Part shown: positions 17,741 through 25,935 of the stretch, in pieces
Numbering within the stretch: position 1 is the stretch's first letter
Layout of the letters: every line of letters begins with the position of its first letter
Assembly (NCBI GenBank): GCA_024279945.1
Contig: JAJRRA010000072.1
Span: 124,001 to 188,000 of the forward strand
Source: Gammaproteobacteria bacterium
GTDB taxonomy: Bacteria > Pseudomonadota > Gammaproteobacteria > Xanthomonadales > SZUA-36
Direction: 5' to 3'
Length of the DNA stretch: 64,000 nucleotides
Notes under the pieces: model-generated
The model's input: the letters and a program-made list of their open reading frames with translations, nothing else
Database searches by the model: none
Told to the model about the DNA's origin: nothing
Program-made: the position numbers and the translations under genes

Positions 17741-17763
17741 AAAGCCATCAAGAGGAATAGAGT

Positions 17764-19503
17764 GTGACCACCAATCAAGAGTTAAAAACCTGGGTAGCCC
17801 AGGTAGCACAATTAACCCAGCCGGAAAACATGCACTGGTGCAGCGGCAGCAAAGTGGAATACCAGGAATTAGCGGATCAGATGATCACCAGCGGTGATTT
17901 TATTGAGCTCAACAAGGAAACGCATCCCGGTTGCTACCTCCATCGTTCAGATCCCTCAGACGTTGCGCGCGTTGAACACCTGACCTATATCTGCACCTCC
18001 AGCGAGGACGATGCCGGCCCCAACAACAACTGGATGGATCCGGGGGATGCACGGGCGAAAATGGAGCAGAATTTCAGCGGCTGTATGCAGGGCCGGACAC
18101 TTTATGTCATCCCCTACTGCATGGGCCCTATTGACTCGCCATTGTCACGCTGTGGTGTTGAGATAACGGACAGCCCCTACGTAGTGGTTAACATGAAGTT
18201 GATGACCCGCATGGGCGATCAGGCACTGCGGCGTATCGAGCGGGAAGGCAGTTTCATCAAGGGTCTGCACTCCATCGGTGATCTCAACCCCGACCGCCGT
18301 TTTATCATGCATTTTCCGGAAGACCTCGAAATACAGAGTTTCGGTTCCGGTTATGGCGGTAATGCACTGCTGGGCAAGAAGTGTCATGCCCTGCGTATCG
18401 CCAGCTATCAGGCCCGCTCTGAGGGCTGGCTGGCAGAGCACATGCTGATTGTCGGGATCGAGAATCCCCAGGGTGAAATCCACTATGTTGCCGCCGCCTT
18501 CCCGTCTGCTTGCGGTAAAACCAACCTGGCCATGCTGATACCTCCGGCAAACTATAAAGGCTGGAAAGTGTGGACCGTCGGTGATGATATCTGCTGGATG
18601 CGCGTGGGTGATGACGGGCGCATGTGGGCGATCAATCCCGAGGCGGGCTTTTTCGGCGTTGCGCCGGGAACGGCCGAGAACACCAATCCCAATGCCCTGG
18701 CAATGCTGGATCACGATGCAATCTTCACCAATGTGGGCGTTACTGCAGATAATCAGCCCTGGTGGGAAGGCCTGGACGATCGCGTACCGGTCACAGACTG
18801 GAAGGGCAATCCTTACGATCCGGAGCAGGGGCCTGCCGCACACCCCAATTCCCGCTTCACAGTACACATGTCACAGTGTCCGTCCTATTCAGATCAGGCC
18901 GAGGCGCCGGCCGGTGTGCCGCTTTCCGCCATCATTTTCGGCGGGCGCAGGGAAAGACTGGTTCCGCTGGTCATGGAGAGCCGGTCCTGGAACCACGGTG
19001 TGTTGTATGGCGCTGCCATGGCTTCAGAAACAACGGCCGCCAATATCGACACGGTCGGTGTGGTACGCCGTGATTCAATGGCCATGAAACCCTTCTGCGG
19101 TTATAACTTCGCGGATTACTGGGCACACTGGCTCACTTTCTCCAGTGCTTCCGACAAATTACCAAAGATCTTCCACGTCAACTGGTTCCGTAAAGACCAG
19201 AATGACAAGTTCATGTGGCCGGGCTTTGGCGACAATCTGCGCGTGTTGGACTGGATCATCAAACGCTGCGCCGGTGAAGTCGATGCGGTGGAAACAGCGA
19301 TCGGTTATCTGCCTCAACCCGGCGATCTGAACCTGGATGGAATCGACGTACCGGCAGCAACGATGGAAGCCCTGCTCGAAGTGGACCGCGAGGCCTGGAA
19401 AGCGGAGATTTCCGACATCGGTAAGTACCTCGATTCTTACGGTGACAGGACGCCCGCCGCCCTGAAGGCGGAACAGGAAAGAGTCGCTGCTGCATTGTCC
19501 TGA
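17764..19503 (+). CDS. pckG: Phosphoenolpyruvate carboxykinase (GTP)
   Basis: Converts oxaloacetate plus GTP to PEP, CO2 and GDP; entry step of gluconeogenesis. The 579-residue protein matches the GTP-type family rather than the ATP type. It shows AAFPSACGKTNLAML (kinase-1a P-loop, reactive Cys250), WTVGDDICWMRVG (kinase-2), MWAINPEAGFFGVAPGT and the guanine-binding FCGYNFADYWAHWL region. Start is GTG at 17764 preceded by AAGAGG. It has its own promoter-like sequence and a palindrome upstream. The structured element at 19628-19750 follows its stop by about 125 bp. Confidence 0.95.
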   Translation: MTTNQELKTWVAQVAQLTQPENMHWCSGSKVEYQELADQMITSGDFIELNKETHPGCYLHRSDPSDVARVEHLTYICTSSEDDAGPNNNWMDPGDARAKMEQNFSGCMQGRTLYVIPYCMGPIDSPLSRCGVEITDSPYVVVNMKLMTRMGDQALRRIEREGSFIKGLHSIGDLNPDRRFIMHFPEDLEIQSFGSGYGGNALLGKKCHALRIASYQARSEGWLAEHMLIVGIENPQGEIHYVAAAFPSACGKTNLAMLIPPANYKGWKVWTVGDDICWMRVGDDGRMWAINPEAGFFGVAPGTAENTNPNALAMLDHDAIFTNVGVTADNQPWWEGLDDRVPVTDWKGNPYDPEQGPAAHPNSRFTVHMSQCPSYSDQAEAPAGVPLSAIIFGGRRERLVPLVMESRSWNHGVLYGAAMASETTAANIDTVGVVRRDSMAMKPFCGYNFADYWAHWLTFSSASDKLPKIFHVNWFRKDQNDKFMWPGFGDNLRVLDWIIKRCAGEVDAVETAIGYLPQPGDLNLDGIDVPAATMEALLEVDREAWKAEISDIGKYLDSYGDRTPAALKAEQERVAAALS

Positions 19504-19627
19504 GTGTGAATTCCAGCAGGGTTGCACGCAGACGATTCTGAACATCGTGTGTTGTACTTTTGTGAGCGCAACTCCTAAGTAGTCGTTCTATCCCGCTATT
19601 CGATTTCTGAATTTCAGCATGGCACAA

Positions 19628-19750
19628 GCCGGTTCGGAGTGAGGGGTCTGTTTCCGGGACCCTTTGAAACAAGGATGTTTCAAGAGGAGGCCACAGGGAT
19701 GTGTGTGTTTATGCCGTGTCCTGGAAACAGATCCCTTGCTCCGGACCGGC
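19628..19750 (+). ncRNA. Structured RNA element with two CsrA/RsmA-type binding hairpins
   Basis: Arms 19628-19660 and 19718-19750 (33 nt each) pair end to end. At DNA level 28 of 33 positions are complementary, and the five others (arm positions 6, 13, 14, 19, 29) are all G-U pairs in plus-strand RNA. The 57-nt loop contains a perfect 7-bp hairpin TTGAAAC-AAGGAT-GTTTCAA (19664-19683) and a weaker hairpin CAC-AGGGAT-GTG (19692-19703). Both contain the CsrA SELEX core ACARGGAUGU exactly (19669-19678 and 19693-19702), with GGA in an ANGGAN hexaloop. AGGAGG lies between them. A further small stem CCCGA/TCGGG follows at about 19758-19774. No T-run terminator is seen, so it may be a free sRNA or part of the pckG 3' end or sigma-operon leader. 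Confidence 0.6.
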
Positions 19751-19803
19751 GCCTCGACCCGATCTTGCTTCGGGCCGCTACCTGCCTGATTATCATGTTC
19801 TAA
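19699..19803 (+). CDS. Possible 34-codon small ORF overlapping the structured element
   Basis: ATG at 19699 is preceded by a full AGGAGG (19685-19690) at an 8-nt spacing, and the frame runs 34 codons to TAA at 19801-19803 (begins MCVFMPCPGN, ends CLIIMF). The second CsrA-like site overlaps this start codon, the geometry of CsrA translational repression. The peptide resembles nothing recognised, and the purine-rich AGGAGG may instead be an unpaired GGA segment of the RNA element. It could be a leader peptide for the sigma operon, or chance. Confidence 0.25.
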   Translation: MCVFMPCPGNRSLAPDRRLDPILLRAATCLIIMF

Positions 19804-19861
19804 TACATTTAAACCCTTTGTCTGGGGCAACAGTCCAATCAGTATGGGAGGAGAAAACGCG

Positions 19862-20419
19862 GTGGCATCGTGGCAAGCGGGCTCTGCACCACACGATGAT
19901 GAATCCATATGGGTCGAATTGGCCAAAAATGGGGATCGCGCAGCCTTCGAGAAACTGTACCGGAGTAACCGGGATCGTATTTGCGGTTTGCTGTGGCGGA
20001 TTTGTGGTGGCGATGCCATGCTGGCCGAGGACCTCCTGCAGGAAGCTTTCGTCAGGGCCTGGCAGAAATTGGACAGCTTCCGTGGAGAAAGTTGTTTTGC
20101 AACCTGGCTGCACCGGCTTTCCGTCAACGTTGCGCTAAGTGACCGGCGTATTCGCTTACGTCGGGCCGGGCGCGACGTTCCGATGGATGAAGTGACTGAG
20201 AGGACGGCGATTGGTGATCGGGATGTTTTTGCCGATAAACGGATGGACCTTGAAAAGGCCATTGCTTCGTTACCGGAGCGGGCCCGGACTGTGCTGATCC
20301 TGTACGACATTGAAGGCTATCGGCATGCAGAGATCGCGGAAATGACCGGCATGGCCGTTGGCTCTTCCAAGGCTCAATTACACCGCGCACGGAAATTGAT
20401 TCGTGAGGTACTGGAGTGA
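19862..20419 (+). CDS. ECF-family RNA polymerase sigma factor
   Basis: 185 residues with sigma-70 region 2 (AAFEKLYRSNRDRICGLLWRI, DLLQEAFVRAWQKLDSFRG, FATWLHRLSVNVALSDRRI) and region 4 (LPERARTVLILYDIEGYRHAEIAEMTG, SSKAQLHRARKLIREVL), without regions 1.1 and 3: an extracytoplasmic-function sigma. GTG 19862 is preferred over ATG 19844 because GGGAGGAG (19846-19853) then lies eight bases upstream; the ATG would place that ribosome site inside the coding region. It overlaps the next gene by one base and heads a three-gene operon with a putative anti-sigma factor and a DUF4097 protein. Confidence 0.9.
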   Translation: MASWQAGSAPHDDESIWVELAKNGDRAAFEKLYRSNRDRICGLLWRICGGDAMLAEDLLQEAFVRAWQKLDSFRGESCFATWLHRLSVNVALSDRRIRLRRAGRDVPMDEVTERTAIGDRDVFADKRMDLEKAIASLPERARTVLILYDIEGYRHAEIAEMTGMAVGSSKAQLHRARKLIREVLE

Positions 20420-21009
20420 TGAAACAGCAATCAGGTGAACAGAAATTGGGTGAACGGGAATTATTGAAAAGGCTGGAAGCTCTGCCGCGTGAAATTGCAC
20501 CGGATAGAGATGTCTGGCCTGCTATTGCACAGAGGATCGGTCAGCAAGATGGGCTTGATCGGCAGCAGTCATCAGTACGCTGGTGGATAAATGCGCTGGC
20601 CGCGTCTGTTGCAGTAGTGTTTGTCGCCGGTTTCCTGATCGGGCGGCAATGGGATACCGTAGCGGCGCCGGTACAACTCAGGTCTGTGTCGTCGAATCAG
20701 ACTCAAGCAGCGTGGGGCGGCAGCATGACAGGTGTTCTTACTGCCAGTGAACGCGAGTACCAGGCTGCAGTTCGGGAGTTTATTTCAGTGGGTGTATCTT
20801 CGGGTAACTTGCCGCGCCAGGCGCTTGAGAATCTGACCGCCGCCTGGGCTGCCCTGAGTGCTGCCGAGACCGCTCTGACGGTTGCTTTAAAGGATAATCC
20901 CGGTAATTCTTTCCTGGGTACGAAAATGCTGGAATTGCGCTCCAGGCAACTTGATTTTTTAAAGCAGATTGCAGCGCTTGACCAAAGCAGCAGGAGGACG
21001 ACCATATGA
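20419..21009 (+). CDS. Single-pass membrane protein, putative anti-sigma factor
   Basis: 196 residues with a cytoplasmic N terminus of about 60 residues, one transmembrane segment (INALAASVAVVFVAGFLIG) and a periplasmic part rich in helix-forming residues (about 100-190). There is no zinc-binding HxxxCxxC motif, so it is not a classical ZAS anti-sigma. The role is inferred from its position directly after the ECF sigma gene (TGATG overlap) and its topology. A GTG at 20416 is an alternative start giving one more residue. Its stop overlaps the next start (ATGA). Confidence 0.7.
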   Translation: MKQQSGEQKLGERELLKRLEALPREIAPDRDVWPAIAQRIGQQDGLDRQQSSVRWWINALAASVAVVFVAGFLIGRQWDTVAAPVQLRSVSSNQTQAAWGGSMTGVLTASEREYQAAVREFISVGVSSGNLPRQALENLTAAWAALSAAETALTVALKDNPGNSFLGTKMLELRSRQLDFLKQIAALDQSSRRTTI

Positions 21010-21911
21010 GACTTTTTACTGAATTGCCCGCCTGGCCGGTACTGGCGTGTTCAGCGCTGGTTCTGCTGTTTCCACTGAGAGGATTTTCAGGCCAGACGCT
21101 GAATGAGACACGTGACATGGCATCAGATGGCTATGTACTGGTTGAAAACACTGCCGGCAGTGTCGCGGTTACGGTTTGGGATGAGGCAAAAATCGAAATC
21201 AGGGGTGAGTTGGGTAACAACGTAGAGAATGTCGAAATTTCCACCAACGACAACGGAATTCAGATACGGGTTAGAAACAAGCGTGGCAGACACGATATTG
21301 ATGACACGGACTTGAGTCTGCGGATCCCTCTTGCCGCCAGTGTCGAAGTGGAGACCGTCAGTGCCGACATCGATATCAATGGTAGTAAAGGTGGAAGCAT
21401 TGTGCTCAACACGGTTAGCGGTGATGTGGAAGCACAGGCTTCACCGCACCGGCTCGAAATTCAGACTGTTAGCGGTGGGGTTGAATTTGAAGGTTCCATT
21501 CCCCGTACATCGGTTGAGACCGTCAGTGGTGATATTTCGCTGAGAGGCGTTCATGATGAAATTGAAGTCAGTACTGTATCCGGTGATGTGTCACTGATTG
21601 CCGGGGAAGTCGACCGGGGGCGGTTTGAATCGGTATCCGGTGACATGCGACTGGAGCTTGTGGTCAGGGATAGCGGCCGCCTGGTCAGTGAGAGCATGAG
21701 TGGAGATCTTGTTTTACGACTGCCGGCGGCACAGCAGGCTGGATTTTCCGTCCAGACCTACAGCGGCGACATTCGATCAGATTTTGGTGAACCCGCCAGG
21801 GTCTCCAGGGGGCCGGGCAGCGCACTCAAGTACCAACAGGGCACTAATGGAGCATTGATCCGGTTGGAAAGTTTCAGCGGGGATATTCATCTTCGCCACC
21901 AAAAACCATAA
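21006..21911 (+). CDS. Exported DUF4097-type beta-helix protein
   Basis: 301 residues with an N-terminal signal-like hydrophobic segment (LACSALVLLFPLRGFSG). Short beta repeats built around VSGD/VSGG/SGDI recur at roughly 18-20 residue spacing from about residue 120 to the end (ETVSADIDI, NTVSGDVEA, QTVSGGVEF, ETVSGDISL, STVSGDVSL, ESVSGDMRL, ESMSGDLVL, QTYSGDIRS, ESFSGDIHL), giving a ladder typical of DUF4097/adhesin-like right-handed beta helices. It overlaps the anti-sigma gene by four bases and is last in the sigma operon. Probably periplasmic or surface-located; function unknown, perhaps envelope stress. Confidence 0.82.
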   Translation: MRLFTELPAWPVLACSALVLLFPLRGFSGQTLNETRDMASDGYVLVENTAGSVAVTVWDEAKIEIRGELGNNVENVEISTNDNGIQIRVRNKRGRHDIDDTDLSLRIPLAASVEVETVSADIDINGSKGGSIVLNTVSGDVEAQASPHRLEIQTVSGGVEFEGSIPRTSVETVSGDISLRGVHDEIEVSTVSGDVSLIAGEVDRGRFESVSGDMRLELVVRDSGRLVSESMSGDLVLRLPAAQQAGFSVQTYSGDIRSDFGEPARVSRGPGSALKYQQGTNGALIRLESFSGDIHLRHQKP

Positions 21912-21925
21912 GCAGGCTACCCGCT

Positions 21926-23290
21926 TCAGCTACGGTTACTGTTGATCCGGGTGAGAATATCATTGCGGGCTGTGCTGATGAGAGATTCGCGGTCCAGGCT
22001 GGCAAGGATGGAGCGCGCGGTGTCTCGCGGACCGGTTTTTCCCCAGGATTTTCCTTTTGAAAACCAGGTTTCGGCCATCTTGCCGGTCAGGTAGGTGGCG
22101 TACCATGCCAGTGCGCCCTGGGCAGCAGCAGTGAGCGCAGTGGAAAGCCCGACGCTGACAGTTTTCAGCGCACTGGATACCAGGTTCATGCCCCAGTACG
22201 CACTCATCAGAGCCAGCAGTTGTGCGGAAATCGTCAACAGTAGCTTTGATGCCTCTGTTCGGGACAGGCTGAAGCCGTAGACTTCTCCCAAGTGAATGAC
22301 CATCGCAACATCGCTTCCGGCTGCAGCCAGCAGATCTGCTATGGGTACAGGGTTCACCGCGACCACCAGTCCCTTACCGAGGCAATAGTTGCGAATAATC
22401 CTCTCAGCCACAGACTTTCGGGCCACCACGATCCGGCTGGCTACTTTTTGATCCAGTTCACTGGCGAACAGGGCTGCATTGAGTGCGGCAAGTGACTTGC
22501 CATTTTTTTCCAACAGATCCCAAAGGTGTGTCTTCAACGATGCGATATCCGACAGTCTGCTACGCTGGAATTTCTCTTCGCTGCCATCCTCACTGATCCG
22601 GATAACGGTTTCCGGCCTGGGTTTGGCGGCAGCGGTAATGATGCGATCAAGCGGCAGAAAAGCTTCACAACGTTGCGCCAGGCGCTGCAGCAGCAGATCC
22701 AGTTCAGCGGGACTGTAGTGGTCGGATTTGTTCAATACCAGCAGCACCGCACGCCCGGCTTTGCATAATTCATGCAGTGCTCTGAACTCAGAATCGGTCA
22801 GGTCTGCTTCACATACCATCAAGATGACGTCAGCCCGCCTGCTGATGCTTTTCGCCATCTCCTCACGGGCCATTCCATCCAGTTCATCGATGCCGGGCGT
22901 ATCGATCAGTACCAGGTGGCCTTGCTTTGTGCTGTGCCAGGACTGACGGGCTTCATCCCGTGTTTCACCATGCAAAGCGCTGGTGTTGAAAACATCCTGC
23001 TGCAACAGGGCATTGAGCAGCGATGATTTGCCGACACCCACCCGGCCGAAAGCGGCAATATGGATTTCATCTCTTTCAAGTTTTTTCGAAACAGCCTCGA
23101 TTTCTGCAAACTCGGCAGAAAGCTCGGCCTTGATGGCGGCGGGTATGCCGGTATCCAGCAGAAGATCCTGAAGATGCCGGTTGGCCTCCAGCAGGTAGCC
23201 TTCAGATTCAGTAATCCCGGTCTTTTGTGTTGGTCGGGGGTGAGATCGCCAGCCGTGCAAAATGGACCGCACCCGATTCCAGATGGTCAT
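21926..23290 (-). CDS. Membrane-associated Era/dynamin-like GTPase with C-terminal DUF697-like region
   Basis: 454 residues. The GTPase domain shows G1 FGRVGVGKSS (82-90), G3 DTPG (130-133) and G4 NKSD (187-190). The C-terminal third is hydrophobic and alanine-rich (GLVVAVNPVPIADLLAAAGSDVAMVIHLGEVYG, then LLLTISAQLLALMSAYWG), like DUF697 membrane regions. GAGGA lies nine bases before its ATG at 23290, which supports a real 83-bp overlap with the end of the upstream GTPase gene. The two proteins have the same overall design and are probably old duplicates or partners. Their cellular role is unknown. Confidence 0.85.
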   Translation of the reverse strand: MTIWNRVRSILHGWRSHPRPTQKTGITESEGYLLEANRHLQDLLLDTGIPAAIKAELSAEFAEIEAVSKKLERDEIHIAAFGRVGVGKSSLLNALLQQDVFNTSALHGETRDEARQSWHSTKQGHLVLIDTPGIDELDGMAREEMAKSISRRADVILMVCEADLTDSEFRALHELCKAGRAVLLVLNKSDHYSPAELDLLLQRLAQRCEAFLPLDRIITAAAKPRPETVIRISEDGSEEKFQRSRLSDIASLKTHLWDLLEKNGKSLAALNAALFASELDQKVASRIVVARKSVAERIIRNYCLGKGLVVAVNPVPIADLLAAAGSDVAMVIHLGEVYGFSLSRTEASKLLLTISAQLLALMSAYWGMNLVSSALKTVSVGLSTALTAAAQGALAWYATYLTGKMAETWFSKGKSWGKTGPRDTARSILASLDRESLISTARNDILTRINSNRS

Positions 23291-24677
23291 GCAATAAATC
23301 CTCGAACACTTCGGCTGCCGGGTAGGGCCTCAACGCACCCCGGTTGGCCATGGTTTCTGCCACAGCCTTGCCCAGGCTGTCGAAAATCATGCCATAGGCT
23401 ACAGCATGGATCACACCACCGGTCACGGTACCCAGTCCGGGGAATGCTTTGAAGGCGTTGCCGGCGATGGCCAGGGTAATGGCGGTCATGTTGCGGATTT
23501 TACCGCCGGCTTGTTCCAGGAAGGACTCGATCTCAATGTCTTTGACCGGTATGTCATACAGTTTGGAAAGTTCGCGTATCAGGCGCGTTGCCAGCACCCC
23601 CTGAATGACCAGGTCCGAGCCCGGTGCAACGGCGGCAAGGGCTCCGACCATGGCGCGCCGCGAGTATTTGTTGACCAGATCACCTGCCTGCTGGTTCCTG
23701 TGCTGATCCTGTGCGGCCTCCAGTTTCTCGCTGGCCAGCGTCAATACGGCCGTTTCGCGCAAGGATTCCATTAGCTCACGATCCTGGTCAAGGTGGCGCT
23801 GGACTGCTTTTCGCAGCGCCGCAATTTCAGGCCGGCGGGGGCGGTCAATATTTTCTTCCATTTCTTCGCCCAGCAGTCTGACAAGCCGCTCCCGCCCGCC
23901 GGTACTGATGGTCACAATGTCTTCTTCGTCGAGCCCGGTCTTTTTCTGCAGTCCGGCCAGCAGGATATCCAGTTCTTCGCGGGAATACCGGTCCGCCTTG
24001 TTGAGCGCAAGCAGTAGCGGTTTATCGAGGTTTGCCAAAAATTGCAGTTGCGCCATCTGGCTGCCGGTCAGATCGCTGTCACACAGGAAAATGACCAGAT
24101 GGGCCCGCCGTGTCTCTTCCGGGACCGTATGCTCACCATCGAGATTAAACCCGGGAAGGTCTGTAATAACGATTCGATCCCCGGATGGCGCCTGCCAGGC
24201 GTAATGACATATTTCGATTGTGGTGCCGGCCCTGGGGTCGGTTTCAACACTGGCATCGGGCAGCAAGGCCTTTACCAGGCTGCTTTTTCCGCTGCTTACT
24301 TCACCATAGACCGCGATGTAGATTTCGCCGCTGCTGCGGCGCCGCCTTTGTTCATGGATTTCTGCCAACGCGGCGCTGACGTCGATGCCCTGGCTTGAAG
24401 ACTTCAGCAATTGTTCCTGAAGAGATTCTGCCGTGATCTCGGCGTGGCCCGGATCAGTTTTTTTTCGCTGACGGGGTCGGAACCAGTTCCAGAACAGGGT
24501 CAGTGTCAGCAACGGCAAGCCGACCAGGATGACGGCATAAGCCAGTTGAACCCAGGTCGGGGCATCTTTGAGGTAGTGCCACACGGAAAGAGCTGTGTTC
24601 GTTGCCAGCAGAACCAGGAACAGCAACAGAAAGAGGGCAATCAGTATGACGGCGGTGACGAGAAGGCGTATAGGCAT
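23208..24677 (-). CDS. Membrane GTPase with N-terminal transmembrane pair and DUF697-like region
   Basis: 489 residues. Two N-terminal transmembrane segments (about 4-26 and 43-63) precede a basic stretch and a GTPase domain with G1 YGEVSSGKSS (124-133), G3 DLPG (173-176) and G4 NKAD (226-229). The C-terminal part VNKYSRRAMVGALAAVAPGSD resembles DUF697, with further hydrophobic helices. It is first of a two-gene unit: the next GTPase starts 83 bp before this one ends, in another frame. Divergent from the histidine kinase at 24846 with a 168-bp gap. Substrate and partners unknown. Confidence 0.85.
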   Translation of the reverse strand: MPIRLLVTAVILIALFLLLFLVLLATNTALSVWHYLKDAPTWVQLAYAVILVGLPLLTLTLFWNWFRPRQRKKTDPGHAEITAESLQEQLLKSSSQGIDVSAALAEIHEQRRRRSSGEIYIAVYGEVSSGKSSLVKALLPDASVETDPRAGTTIEICHYAWQAPSGDRIVITDLPGFNLDGEHTVPEETRRAHLVIFLCDSDLTGSQMAQLQFLANLDKPLLLALNKADRYSREELDILLAGLQKKTGLDEEDIVTISTGGRERLVRLLGEEMEENIDRPRRPEIAALRKAVQRHLDQDRELMESLRETAVLTLASEKLEAAQDQHRNQQAGDLVNKYSRRAMVGALAAVAPGSDLVIQGVLATRLIRELSKLYDIPVKDIEIESFLEQAGGKIRNMTAITLAIAGNAFKAFPGLGTVTGGVIHAVAYGMIFDSLGKAVAETMANRGALRPYPAAEVFEDLLHDHLESGAVHFARLAISPPTNTKDRDY

Positions 24678-24845
24678 GGAGTTAGCGTAGTGTTCTGGAT
24701 TAAGTGGCGATCAGGATATCAATTCGCTTGGTCTGTGACACCATTGCCTTAAGTGCGCGTAGGGTGTAGATTGAATTGGCTGGGTACCGCACACCCTGTA
24801 GTTGTCTTTTTGCGTCAGTCGACACGCGGTATTCAGGGGAAAGCT

Positions 24846-25928
24846 ATGCAGGGTAAAAGGGGATCCAAACCATCTGAACAGAATCTGGCCATGCTCGGCC
24901 ATGAATTGTGCTCTGTGCTCAATGGAATCCAGGGCATGACGGAATTGCTGGGGGGCACCAGTCTGAATGGTGAGCAGAAGCAGTTTGTAGAGGCGGTGGA
25001 CCTGTCCATCCGGCAGATGCAGTGGCTCATCGGGGGTATCCGTTCGCAGCGGCATGGCAGCGTATTTCCGTTCTCGTCTGAACCGGGTGTACTCGATGGT
25101 CCGGGGTTGCTGGAGCAGGCTGTTCGTTGCCATACCCGGGCGGCGATGCAAAAAGACAACCTGTTGTTACTGCTTATTGACCCACAGCTCCCACAACGCT
25201 GGTTCAGTGATGCGCGACCGCTGCGGCAGATTATCGATAACTTGCTGGGAAACGCGATCAAGTTTACCCGCGGTGGCTTGATATTGATTGAGGCCAGCCG
25301 AAAAACGACCGGGCAGGGCGAAGCGACCGGTCTTGAGTTGCAGGTCAGGGATACCGGGATGGGCTTCGACCCGGCGGCATCCCAACGTATTTTTAAACCC
25401 TTTATGCAAGCTGATCCGGACATCGGCCGGGTTCACGGTGGTACGGGTCTGGGTCTTTATATCTGTCGCAGAATCGTTGCCCGCATGAAGGGGCAACTCA
25501 ATTGTCACAGCCGGCCCGGTTCGGGCAGCAGCTTTCGTATCCTGTTACCGGGTGTGCTTGAGCCGGATGGTTCAGATGAGTGCGCAATAGCTTCCGGCTT
25601 GTTTTCTTCCCTGACTTGCCGTGTTTCAGTTGAGGGTGAACTGGGGCGCTCAGTCAAGTTTCTTTTGCAAAGAATGGGAATACAAACCGAACCCCGTCTG
25701 GAAGGAACGAATGGTCAGCGGGGCGCTGATTTCCATGTGGAAATCAGCCTGGAAAATTCCTGTGCTACGGCAACATCAACGGACCGCTGTCTGCTTTTTA
25801 CACCTGGGGCGCACCGGCTGAATGGTGCAAGCTTGCCGGGCATCCGGCACCTGCAGGCACCGTTCCTGACAGCGACCCTGGGGCCGCTGTTGATGGAAAT
25901 GGTGCTGGAATGGAAACTGAGTGTTTAG
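24846..25928 (+). CDS. Soluble histidine kinase with degenerate C-terminal receiver-like region
   Basis: 360 residues starting at ATG 24846 (AGGGGAA upstream; a longer frame from 24753 lacks a ribosome site). No signal peptide, transmembrane segment or sensor domain is visible: the H-box LGHELCSVLNGIQGMTELL (His19) is almost at the N terminus, followed by N-box DNLLGNAIKFT, G1 DTGMGFD and G2 GGTGLGLYICRRIV. Residues about 255-360 look like a receiver fold without the phosphorylatable aspartates. The sequence resembles the core of BarA/hybrid kinases cut free of its sensor. No response regulator is adjacent. Confidence 0.82.
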   Translation: MQGKRGSKPSEQNLAMLGHELCSVLNGIQGMTELLGGTSLNGEQKQFVEAVDLSIRQMQWLIGGIRSQRHGSVFPFSSEPGVLDGPGLLEQAVRCHTRAAMQKDNLLLLLIDPQLPQRWFSDARPLRQIIDNLLGNAIKFTRGGLILIEASRKTTGQGEATGLELQVRDTGMGFDPAASQRIFKPFMQADPDIGRVHGGTGLGLYICRRIVARMKGQLNCHSRPGSGSSFRILLPGVLEPDGSDECAIASGLFSSLTCRVSVEGELGRSVKFLLQRMGIQTEPRLEGTNGQRGADFHVEISLENSCATATSTDRCLLFTPGAHRLNGASLPGIRHLQAPFLTATLGPLLMEMVLEWKLSV

Positions 25929-25935
25929 CCAGTAG

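Noticed and set aside
19588-20310. 240-codon minus-strand frame covering the structured element
   Set aside because: Runs through the sigma-factor gene and the inverted repeat; serine/arginine-rich low-quality translation and no ribosome site.
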